IMG/VR virus record: IMGVR_UViG_3300022602_002453
Span: 1 to 21,100 of that record
Strand: one strand, 5' to 3'
DNA from: a virus
Length of the DNA stretch: 21,100 nt
The notes below the pieces were generated by a model. That model was given only the letters and a program-made list of their open reading frames with translations. It was not told the origin of the DNA and did no database searches. Below, piece by piece: positions 1 to 12,300 of this stretch (positions are counted from its first letter, which is position 1; each line of letters starts with the position of its first letter). Both the position numbers and the translations under genes were made by a program.

Positions 1-23
1 TGTATTTACATTAAGGTTATAAA

Positions 24-383
24 ATGCCTTTGATAAATACAATATCGAGGGCTCAAACCGTGATTACAATTACTGAATCAGCAAAAACAAAGATCAAAGA
101 TCTACTTCTTGAAGAAAATAATCCCAATCTAGCATTACGCACATTTGTCCAAGGCGGCGGCTGTAGCGGATTTAGTTATGGTTTTACATTTGACGATGTA
201 GCAAACGATGATGATTTTGAAATACCCTTAGATGAATATCGAGTACTAGTAGATGCTATGAGTATGCAGTATCTTACTGGTGCTGAAATAGATTATAAAG
301 AAGATTTAATGGGTAGCAGTTTTAGCATTAAGAACCCAAATGCGACAACCACATGCGGCTGCGGTAGCAGTTTTGGAGTTTAA
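24..383 (+). CDS. A-type iron-sulfur cluster carrier (IscA/ErpA/HesB-like)
   Basis: The product is a 119-residue small cytoplasmic Fe-S scaffold/carrier of the HesB/IscA/ErpA family, which receives clusters and passes them to apo-enzymes. The three family cysteines are visible: C47 in GGGCSGF, then C111 and C113 in TTCGCGSS, giving C-x63-C-x-C. The body ([13 protein letters not shown], then YGFTFDD, then [12 protein letters not shown]) is ErpA-like and complete, so it should be functional. Start choice: ATG at 24 has AAGG at 13-16. However, family members usually begin about where V13 lies, and a GTG at 60-62 is preceded by GAGGG (47-51) with 8-base spacing, so a 107-residue form starting there is a real alternative. 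It ends 3 bases before the giant fibre gene. HesB-like genes are known as auxiliary genes in marine T4-like phages. The identity is strong; the role during infection is inferred. Confidence 0.93.
   Translation: MPLINTISRAQTVITITESAKTKIKDLLLEENNPNLALRTFVQGGGCSGFSYGFTFDDVANDDDFEIPLDEYRVLVDAMSMQYLTGAEIDYKEDLMGSSFSIKNPNATTTCGCGSSFGV
32..39 (+). promoter_or_regulatory. T4-late-promoter-like octamer
   Basis: GATAAATA matches the T4-type late -10 element (TATAAATA; other T4-like phages are looser at the first base). Transcription would begin near 45-46, giving a short leader with GAGGG before the GTG at 60 and reading on into the fibre gene. The octamer lies inside the reading frame that starts at ATG 24, so it makes sense mainly if GTG 60 is used in late messages. 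AT-rich octamers can occur by chance, so this is tentative. Confidence 0.35.
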
Positions 384-386
384 TAA

Positions 387-3300
387 ATGGCACAACAAAT
401 AATTGATATTGGCGTACAAGGTAATGACGGCACTGGTGACAGTATCCGCACATCGTTTAATAAAGTTAATCAAAACTTTACAGAAATTTATGCGGTGTTC
501 GGTGGTGGAGGTACGATTCCGTTTACTAAACTAAGTGACGCACCTAGTAGCTACTCTGCTAACCAAGTTATTATGGCGGCCACTACTGGTGGTGTACTAA
601 CTGCTAGAGATGTTGTAGGCGTAGACGGCATTACGATTGATGCCACTAGCGATCCAACTAAACTTAAGATTAAAAATACTACACTAGGTTTAATAACAGA
701 ACACACTCCTACATTAGGTGCCGCTCTAAATGCTGGCGGATTTGTTATTGGAAATTTGGCAGATCCTACTCCGGCAAATTTATACAATTACAATACAACT
801 TATAGCACAAGTACAACTACTCTAGATAAATTAGCTGTTAATAAAGGTTACGTTGATAGCAATTATGTTTCAGGTACTGCTACAAAAGATTCTAACGGAA
901 ACGTTATTGATTTTAATTTGTCTGTTCCAGTTAAAGCTCGTACAGAACCAGTCTTGCCGCCAACAACAGATGCAGATTATGATCCAACATTAACCAGTAA
1001 CTATACTGCTACTGAAGTATTGCCACGTAATAAAGTAGTTTATCGTGGCGGCGATTCGATGACTGGTAAACTAAACCTAAGTGACCACCCTGGCAGTATG
1101 GCAGGACTTGGAACTCCTAATGGTTCGGATGATTTGCAAGCCGCTACTAAGTTTTACGTTGATAACAACACTTACTATAGTGGCGTAAACTTGTATGTTA
1201 GTGCTACTAAAGGTGACGATTTACAAACTAAAACACCAGTAGGACGTCAAGGTCGTGCTTGGCAATATGCTTACAAAACACTTGGTGCGGCTGCTCTTGC
1301 CGCTGATAATCTTATCAGTTTATCTAGTACAGAACCTGGTCCATATCGTCAAACAATTACCTATACAGTAGGACCTACACAGTACCAATCAACTGTTCAA
1401 AGCGTAACATTAACTGGCGGTAATATGTATAGTAACATAGGCAACTATGGTTACGAAAATGCTAAAACATTGTTAGAAGCTAACAGAGCATTTATTCAAA
1501 ATGAAACTATTGCCTATTTGAATAAAAAATATGTTAACGCATTCCAATATGATAAAACATATTGGAGTAACATTATTAACAATATCTTAACCGCAGTTAG
1601 TTATGACCTTGCGTTAAGTTCTGCTGATGGCACCAGTTTAACAACTTATAATGTTACAACCGAAGCTAGTAAATTATACAATGCTTACAATAACAATATT
1701 ATTGTTAACCAACTAGTTCAAATTATCGATGCTATTACCTATGCTCAGAATCAAATTTTAAGTTATAGTTTTAGTACACCGAATTTAGAAAATTATGTTG
1801 GACAACTTGTAGATGCTTTAACCTACGACATGGCATTCAGTACAAGTTCTGTAATTTCCAACTATCAAAGTATACAAGCCGCACTTCTTTTTGGTGACGG
1901 TGCGTCTACCGGTATCAGCAATACTGAATTATATAGTTTATTAGATACTACAGCATATACAGTCACAGGCGCAAGTGCCAATGGCAGTACTGTTACTTTA
2001 TATTTTGCCACTCAACTTACTACACCATATGTAATAGGTAGCGGCATTATTGTTACAGGAATGACTCCGACAGGATATAATGGGACATATACTGTTACTG
2101 GTTGTACTACAAGTAGCGTAAGTTTCAGCAGTAGTTTCCAAATTCAATTTGTGTCTGGCGGTACTGTAGCAAAAAATAACATTATCAACACTATTTTAAA
2201 CACTACAGGTGTTGTTGGAAATGTAACTGCTACTAACAGTCTTATCGCAAATGCCGCATTGATTAATAATATCGTTGCTAGCGGAACTGTTCCTACTCCG
2301 AATTTCCCTCAACTAACAACTATTAATATCAGTAGTACCGGTACTATTGGTACTGTAAGTGGTTCTGGACCATACACCGCTACTATTACAAACATGACAA
2401 CTACAGTTGGTCTGTATGTTGGTGCTTCTATTAATGCCGTAAGTGGTTCTGGTTCTATTGGTTCTGGTACTGTAACAATTACTAATATTAACAGTTCTAC
2501 AAGTATCAATGTTTCGGCAACTACTGCTATGACTGCTGGTACTATTACTGGTATCACAACTGGCAATACAGCAGTTGTCAGCGCATCTAATTTAATATTA
2601 AACAACTTATCATTTATTCAAGCAGAATTGATTGCCTATATTACTGCTGAATTCCCAAGTGTTCAGTATAGTCAATCCACTTGTCGTCGAGATATCGAAT
2701 ATGTCATTTGGAGTTTAGTATACGATTTACAATATGGTGGTAATAGTCAAACTGTATATGCCGGTTTAAGATATTTTATCAATACTGCTACACTATTGGG
2801 TACACTACAAGCTGGTTCTACCAACATATATCCAACAATTTATAACCACTTAACTGCATTAGTTACCGCTGTTGTAGCCAACGTACCTCCATCTGTACTA
2901 TATCAACAAACTGTTCCGCAGTATATTAACCAAACATATTTAAATGGCGGATCGGTGTTGACCAGTGTTGTTGCCAACATCAATACATTTGTTAGCATTA
3001 TCAGTAGCGTTTCACAACCAAGCATTACTGCTACTCCTCCAGATGTTACACAAGTAAGCACATTGTTACAAACAGCAAGAGCAAACGTTAGATCAGCAAA
3101 AGTTTCACAATTAGAACCTCTAGCTGTAACATTTATTAATACTTCATTCCCGGTTATTAATAACACTACTATCAACTCGACTATTACTAACTTGTTTGAT
3201 GTAATATTAGATTTATTAGAATCTGGTATCAGTACACGTACTACTCCGACATTTAACAATCCAGCTGGATTGTTAAGCGATTTTGTCACAGCCAAATCTT

Positions 3301-6300
3301 TAATTTTAGACAACACTAGTTTTATTATTGCTGAAGCATTGGCTTACATGAATAACCAGTTCCCTGGCACAACTGGTTTAAATGCTTTGAGTACTAGAGA
3401 TTTAACATATTTGATTGAAGCTTCGATATACGATATGATTTATCAAAGCACTAGTGCTACAACTGCGGCGGCACTACAATATTTTGCCAACGGTGTTAAT
3501 CAGATACCAGGTTTAAATACTGCGGTTGAAGCGTGTTATGCCGCTGTCAATCATATTCAAAATATTATTTCAACTGTTGCTCAAAACGAGCCATTGAACC
3601 CAACACTACTAGTACAAAATGTTGTAGCACAAACAGTCTATTCTGGTACATCAGTAGGTACAGGGCCAGGAAACACCTTGGCAGGACTATTCGGCAATAT
3701 TAAGACTATTATGGCCTCTGGTTCTAGCTCAGCAGGAACACCACCTAACTTAACTAGCACAGGTTCAGGTGCGTTGGGTGTCAATTCTACATTACTAAAT
3801 GTAAAAACACTTATCACTAACAATGCCAGTGTTATTACTACTAGCACAATAAATTATCTATCTGCTACATATACTGGCGGATTTAACTATAACGAATCAA
3901 TTTGTTTTAGAGATATTGGATTAATGGTTGATGCGTTAGCCATTGACTTAGTAACCGGCGGAAATTACCAATCAGTTAATGCTGGTAAGAGCTATTACAG
4001 AAATGCCAGCGCACAAGGTATTGCGATTGGCACTCAGCTAACAGAAACATTAGATGGTATTACATTTGCCTTTGGTGATCCTGCTAACGGTATTACTGGC
4101 TTGATTGACCAAGTATTGGCTAACAACACTACTTTTAACAGATACCAAACACAATACGCTCAAGTAACATCAGCAAATAACACTAGCGGACAATACGGTG
4201 TACCAAGCGCCAACTCATTGTCTACCTTGTGGGGAACAAAAACACAAGTTAGTTATGGACTTGTTGGTATAATTTTAAATGTTATCAGATCTGGCATTGG
4301 GGCCGCTCCTACAGCGACATTCGGAACTGGTATTTGGAGCATACAATTCAATAATGGAAACAATGGATTCGTAGACCAAGGTGGAAAGATTACCCCTGGC
4401 GTACAAAGTAGCATTCACATTATTCCTGGAAAAATTCTAGTAGGTAATGCGTCCGGAGCAATCGGTCAAATTGTAAGTTATACATCGGGTTACGATAACA
4501 GTATTCCTAACGATACAATTACACTACGTATGACACAACCTGGTTTCTTCTCAGTAGGAGAAACTATCGACTTTGGCGAAACTGTAAACAATTTAAACAT
4601 TACAATTTTCTTAGAAAGCGGAATTTATTACGAAGACTATCCAATCAAGATGGCACCTAACGTGACCATTAGCGGTGATGACTTCCGTCGTACTATTGTT
4701 CGTCCATTGAATCGTATCAGTCAAAGTCCATGGCGTAGTACATTCTTCTATCGTGACTCAGTTATCGATGCTATTCAAACTGGTATCATTACATTTGCTA
4801 CCGACTATGCTAGCGGTGTACAATCTAGTGCTACCATAAGCGGTATCAATGGCAACATAACTGTTACACTTCCTGATAACGCAGTACAAGCTAGCCAAAG
4901 CTGGTTAGGACTTGTATTCATGGATGCTACTGCTGAAACTGGTTCAGCTGGTAAAGCTGTAGTTAATACTGTTAGCGGAAACGTTTTAAATTGTACAGTA
5001 GTATATCCATTTGCCGCTATTACAAATTATGCTATTGGTAGTTGGCATTTGTATAGCACACTTAACTACGGACGTCATTATTTGACAAATCCATTGTTAA
5101 TTGAAGGTGCTGTTCAAGCAGTCTTTACAGGTTATATTAGCGGAACAACACTACACATTAGTAATCTATCTAGCGGTTCCATTATTGTAGGTCAGTACTT
5201 GACTAACGTTAATACAACTGATACACAAATTATTAGTCAAACTAAAATTATAAGTGGCAGTGGCAATACATGGACTGTTAACTTTGGTCAAACTGTTGGT
5301 AGTAGTGGTATTCCTGTTAGCATGCAGATTGTTAATAGTGCCAAGAATAATAAAGACCTTGATGTATTCTTAGTCAACGATGCTACTCGTATTAAATTAT
5401 TAACAGCACAAGGCCACGGTGGCTTTATGATGGTACTTGACCCAACAGGTCAAATCAAAACTAAATCACCATATGCTCAAGAATCAGCCAGCTTCTCAGG
5501 AAGTTTAGGCACAAGCAAGCGTTTTGCTGGTGGTCAGTTCATTGACGGATTTGCTGGACGACTATTTGGTGTTGTAACTGCTATTAGTAACTTAGGTAAG
5601 ACTATCACAGTAACAGGACAAGCAGGAAGTGGTTTAGATTTACGTCCACCACAAGTTCCATGTGCGTTCTATGTAGCCGGTTTCCGCTATCAAATCAACG
5701 ATGTGGTCAGCTGGACACAAAATATGGATGGTTCAGGAACTGTTGTTCTAACCATGGACAATAGCACACCATTCTACTTAACAAACGCATATAATACTAG
5801 CACCAGCATTTACGCTAATTTGTTAAAATCTAGTGTAACTGCCGCGGCATACGATATGGTGGTAGGAACAAATTATAGAACTATCTATAATGGGCTAACT
5901 TACCTACAAGGTGCTAATTCATATACTTCACTACGTGCGTTGCTAATGACATCTGGTTTGGCACAAAGTGAAACATATTTAGGTTTGTTAGGATTATCTA
6001 CTAACGATAACACTTCAATTAATAATAGTTTAACAAATATAGAAAACATTATTAATAATGGATTAAGTGCAGCTCCTACATTAACATTCCCAGGATTTAC
6101 AATTACAACTTCAAGTTGTTCAGGTTCTACAGCTACAATCAATTATACTAGTAATGCCGCAGGTACTGCTCCATTCAGTAATGGCAACACTATTATAGTT
6201 GCCGGAAATAGTGTAACAGGATACAATGGCACTTGGACCGTAATATCAAGTACTGCTACAGCAACTACTTTCTCAGTTAGCCCATCAAGCAACTTACTTG

Positions 6301-9300
6301 CTGGATACGGTGGTACTGTTATATCTAGTACCAGTAGTAATGCTGTCAAGGCAGCCAACTTAATTCAATTGAATAAGTCATTTATTCAAAGTGAAATATC
6401 AGGTTGGATCAGTAACAACTATAACACACAAACTTATACTGGTTATAGTGCGGCTAAGAGTCAGAGAGATACCGGATACTTGGTTGACGCAATAACATAC
6501 GATTTGTTATACGGTGGCGGTACTGCTAATAGTGCCACATGGGACATGGCGTTATCATACTACTATGGTAATGGCACAACTGCCGCATCGTTTACCGGTG
6601 CTATTAATGGAACTACATTAACTGTTACTGGTACAATCACTGGTACTATACAAACTGGCCAGATAATTTATGGTGCCGGCATTACACCTAATACTTTGAT
6701 TGTGTCAGGTAGTGGAACAAGTTGGACCGTTAACTATAGTCAAACAGCAACAGGCACACTAGCGGCAACAACCACATGGGTATCTGGTGGAACATCTGGT
6801 ACAAACTCTGTCACACTTGCTAGCGGTAGTGGAGCAGTAGTAGGACAATTTATTACAGGTACTGGTATACCTTCTGGAACTACCATAACGGCTGTTAATA
6901 CAAACACTATTACTATCAGTGCCAATTTCACAACCAATGCGGCTGGTTCATATAATTTCTACACAGGCATTAGCATAACTAGCCAAGCACTTACAAATTA
7001 TCTAGGCAGTAATGTAATTGTTTGTGCTACATCATTTGTACGTTTGAATACTATACTACAAGAAATTATTAGTAACGCTACAGTAACACCTAGCCCTGCT
7101 AATCAGCAGTCACAAATTACCAATGCTTATAGTGCCACTTCAACTGAAAGAACTATCATTAGTAGATTAACTAGTTTGTTAGTTGACTATGTAGTTGAGG
7201 GATTATTTGACAATGATGTGCTAGGTACTGTAACATCAAGTAGCAACACATTGTTAAATGTAAGCTATAATCCAAGCCTAGTAGCAGGCGCTTCAATCTC
7301 AGGTGCTGGTATTCCTAACGGAACTACTGTTACTACAGTTACTCCAAATACCGGAGATGGCACAAATGGTATCGGTGGTTACGGTACTGCTACTGTTGTA
7401 ATTTCTAATAATGCCACTGTTAGCGGAACTAACGTAACATTAACACTTAGTGGTACTGGTACTAGTATTCCAACTAGAACCGAACTAACTATTAGCAGTT
7501 ATAGTAACTACAGTGATTGGACTACTATCAACAATAACTTAGGTAATTTACAAACTAACGTTCTAACTTATCTAAATGGCGGTGCTGGCCTAGGTATTAA
7601 TATCGAAATGGGCGGTAACAAGTCCATGTTGGCCAATGACTTTACACAAGTTAACGATTTGGGCTATGGTATTTTATGTACCAATGCTGGTTTAACAGAA
7701 CAAGTTTCAACATTTACTTACTACTGTCATACTGGTTACTGGGCGTTAAATGGTGCGCAGATTCGTTCTGTAGCAGGTTCGAACTCAAATGGTGACTATG
7801 GTCTACGTGCTACAGGTTATGACGTAACTGAATTACCGGACAGCGTTAACTTATACCAAAACATGACCCAGACAGCACACATATATGCTCAAGGATTCTA
7901 TTTAAATAGTCAAGTTGTAACTAGTACATCTAGTCCTCTTAAGATTTACATTTACAATTATGAATATACTCCAACTGATGTAAGTGAAATTGAAATCGAT
8001 CATACTGCCGCTGGTGGTGGTACTGTTCGTTATCTAATCAGTACCGTTGCTCATACTACTGTAACAGTTAACGGTAAGAACGTGCTTGAACTTGATTTAA
8101 GTACAAGTGGTACAAACGGTACTAGTACTACCGGTCTTCAATATACTTTATATCATGGACAAATTGTTAGCATTCGTATGTTACAGAACTTTAAGTTCTA
8201 CAATATCGATAACGTAAAACCAGTTCGTCCAAGTACAGCGTTACAATTCCTTACTAACTTAGGCGACATTTATCGTATTATTTCTTATAACTTAATCGAA
8301 GCCACTGGTGAAGTATTTGCGTTAGGTACAGGTGTAGCTATTCTTAGCGTTGACTCGACTTTCAATTATTATAAATTAGGATCAGACGGACAAAATATTG
8401 TAGCGGCTGACCCTATTGCCCCTCCAGTAACAGCGTTTGTAACTAGCGGTAGTATTTTAAGTACAACAATTACCATCGGAAATGTTGTTGGAACAATACT
8501 TACAACTCCAGTAGCTTATGTAATTGGCGGTATTGGCTGGTTAGGTCAAACTGTAGTATCTGTTACTCCAACTACTGCGTCTTTCACTGCTAACTTTAAT
8601 AACGCAGGAGCAATGACTGTTACATCTAGTATAACAGGTACACTAGCCGTTGGTATGATGTTAACTGGCGGAAGTCTTGGAAGCTATGTATATGTAACTT
8701 CTTTAGTTAGTGGATCGGGAAATGGAAGCGTATGGACTGTAACTAACACTACAACATTGTCAGGAGTAAGCGTTACAGGCGCAATGACTACTCTTGTAAT
8801 GAGTGCTGTTCCTAGTTTACCACCGCAAGGCCCTGTATACTTTACACCTCGTACACAAGGTTCACGAACAGGCGATGATCGTATTGCTGTTACTAGCGTA
8901 GGTAGCGCCAGTGAAATTAATCAGTTAAACAAGGGAATTTATATTTTCTCTTGGTATGGACGTACACATTTAATTAATAACTATTCAGCAGGAACTTTAC
9001 AAACAACAGGAAGTTATGCATCTAGTATAACAATTAATGGTACAACATACACAAGTAGTGGAACTACATTAGTTGTTACTGGAGTTTCTGGCACAATTAG
9101 TCAAGGACAAATTGTTACCGGTACTGGATTTAATGGAACACAATATGTACAAAGTGCCGTATCTAACATTAGCGGAAATACTGTAAACTATGTTATAACA
9201 TTAACTGCCGCTCCAACAAGCCCAAGTAGTTTGTCAACAGGTAATACTATATACTTTGGTCAAATAACCAATAGTTATATTAGTATCAATCCAAACTCGG

Positions 9301-12300
9301 TATACAACAATAGTGCGATTGGTACACCAGTTACTGCTATGACTTATTTGAGTCAAGCGTATGTACCTGGAAGTGTTACACAGAAACTTATAACATTCGC
9401 AATACCATATAATGGATCAGTGAATAACAATTATTATGCTGTTCTACCTCCAGTAGACAGTATGATTACTGTGGCTAACCAATCTAACACTAACTATAAC
9501 GGTACATATCAAGTTACCGGTGTAACTACTACTACACAAATTACTGTACCTTATCAGCCATTACTTGCCGCTGGTATGGTTGTTAGTACAACAACTACCG
9601 GAGCAGTTGTACCTCCTTACACAATTATCCAAACAATTGATGCGGCTAATTCAGGTGGTAACACTATATTCACAGTTAGCCCAGCTTGTTGGTTACCAGC
9701 TGGATCTGTTATAACTGCTACACAATACAATACTGTGGTAGGCGTAACACCAGCAACAGGTGGTAGTGGATATACATTAGGAGATACTATTACTGTTAGT
9801 TTCTCTGGCGGATTAAGCGTAGGTAGCGGACGTAACGCCGCTGGCTCAGCTACTGCTAACGCAGACGGAACTATTACAATTATTGTAGTGGATCAAGGCT
9901 TTGGCTATACCAACGTTATTCCAACAATTACTATTACTGGTGGCACAGGTACTCCTCCTTCAGTAACAGCAATTCTATCATCTAACCCAACTTACAACAC
10001 TACATCATTAAGTGGTAATACTGTAACTCAGATGACATTGTTGTACCCAACTGATCCTGGTACTAGCGGTATTAGCACAAGTGTACAAGCAAGTGGCAAT
10101 CAAGTATTTGTTAGCACTATTTCTAATTTAGTTGTAGGCGACCCAATTATATTCAGTGGAACAACTTTCAGTAATATTGTAGCAGGAACAACATATTATG
10201 TGTTGACTACCAATGCTAACAGCGGTAATCCTTATATTACAATTACTGTTAATCCTCCGCCAGGAAATGCGTTGTGGACTGGTGCTAGCCAGACAACATT
10301 TACTGTACTAGCTTCAGGCACTGCTACAGGATCAATGACATTCTATAGTCCAGCATGGGGGTTAGGCTCAACTGTTAACGTTTCTAACGCTTCGACTACT
10401 ACTTCTGGTAGTATCAATTCTAGTGTAACAACTATTAACGTTGCTAGTACAAGTGGATTCCCAACAACTGGTACAATTTTAATCGATTCAGAAGTAATCA
10501 CATATGGCGGTGTAACTGGTACAAGTTTCACAGGTTGTACACGTGCAGCTCAAAGTACTACAGCCGCTTCTCATAACTCTGGAGTTACTGTATATCTAGT
10601 TCCAACTATTACTCCAGTTACATCTAACGGTATTACTACTTACAGCATAACTTATACATTAAGTTCTGCTACAGGTATTGTACAAGGAAACTACTATAGA
10701 ATTAACAACAATGCTGTTAGTTTATATAATGGTTATTGGCCAACAACTACGTCGACTCAAACTACAAACAGTTTAACATTGACATATCAATTTAATCCTG
10801 GCTTGTATAGTGCTACTACAACTTATGTCATGACTAAGGAAGCTACTAGTGCTACAAGTAATATTTTAGGTATTACTAAACCATTTAATACTATCAGCTC
10901 AACGACACTAAGAGCTGGTTATGCTGGTGATACAAGTGGACAAATTACTGTTCGTATTAGTACTTGTCGTGCTACAGGTCATGACTTCTTAGACATTGGT
11001 ACTGGTGGATTTGATACTACTAACTATCCAAACCAAATTTATGGTAACCCAGCAATACCAGCAGATTCAAGTAAACAAGTTGTTGAAGAAACTGTAGGTC
11101 GTGTGTTCCATGTATCAACAGACGAAAACGGTATTTTCCGTGTAGGTCGCTTCTTCCAAGTTGACCAAGGTACAGGTACTGTTACTTTTGCGGCAAGTAT
11201 TGCGTTGAGTAACTTGGACGGTTTAGGATTCAAACGTGGTGTTGTTGTAAGTGAATTCTCGACAGACGGCACAATGACTGAAAATGCTACAGACATTGTT
11301 CCAGTACAATCAGCTGTTCGTAGTTTCGTTGACTTACGTTTAGGTTTAGACTACGGTGGAAACCCGATTGGTACTACACAATTAATTGGTCCAGGCTACA
11401 TGGCACTAAGTGGTGTGCTAGCTATGAAAGGCAATTTAAACATTGGTAATAATTATATCAGTAATTTAAATATGCCTACTACTAGTACAAGTCCAAGTGA
11501 CGGTGCTAACAGAAATTATGTAGACACAAATGTAACAAATATCAATAGTTTATTCAAACTAAAAGATGTTAACACACAAGCTACTGCTACATACGTAAGC
11601 GGAAGTAGTGCTACAATTATTGTAAGCAACTTGATTGGTTCATTAGTAGCAGGACAGACTCTTAGCTACACAGGCGGAAGTGACTTCACAGGCCTTACTG
11701 TAGTAAGTTGGTCGCCTATCGGATCTAACTGGTCTGTCGTACTAAGCGGTGCTCCTAGCTCGTTTGCTGGATTAACTGGAACCACAGTAATTACATTCTC
11801 AAGTCTTGCCAACGGCAACTACTTGATTTATGATTCAACTGCCGGTGCTTGGAAAAACATTGGACTACCAACAGGCGATATCAATGTTACCTATAATAGT
11901 ACTTCAAATACTAGCGGAACATTAACCACAGCTATACAGGCTAACAAGATTACCAACGCAATGGTTAATAGTAGTGCGGCAATTGCGCAGACTAAATTGT
12001 CATTGTATCCAACACAGGCAATAGCAAGTTCTGGAACAGCATTTACTAGCCCAGTTGGACAGTCAGGTACTAACTTAGGTCTTGCTAGTTTTGATAGCAA
12101 ATACTTTACAGCATCAAGTGGTTGGGTAAGTTTAGCGGCTAGCAGTTCAACATCTTCCGGTATTGGTTACGATAAGATCCGTTATGTATCTAACGGTGCT
12201 ATTTTAGGTAACTTAACAGGTAATGCTGCAGCTATCCAAGAAATTAGTCCTGGAACAGTTGTTAGCTCAGGTGATGGTATTAAAAATGCCAACTTTAGTT

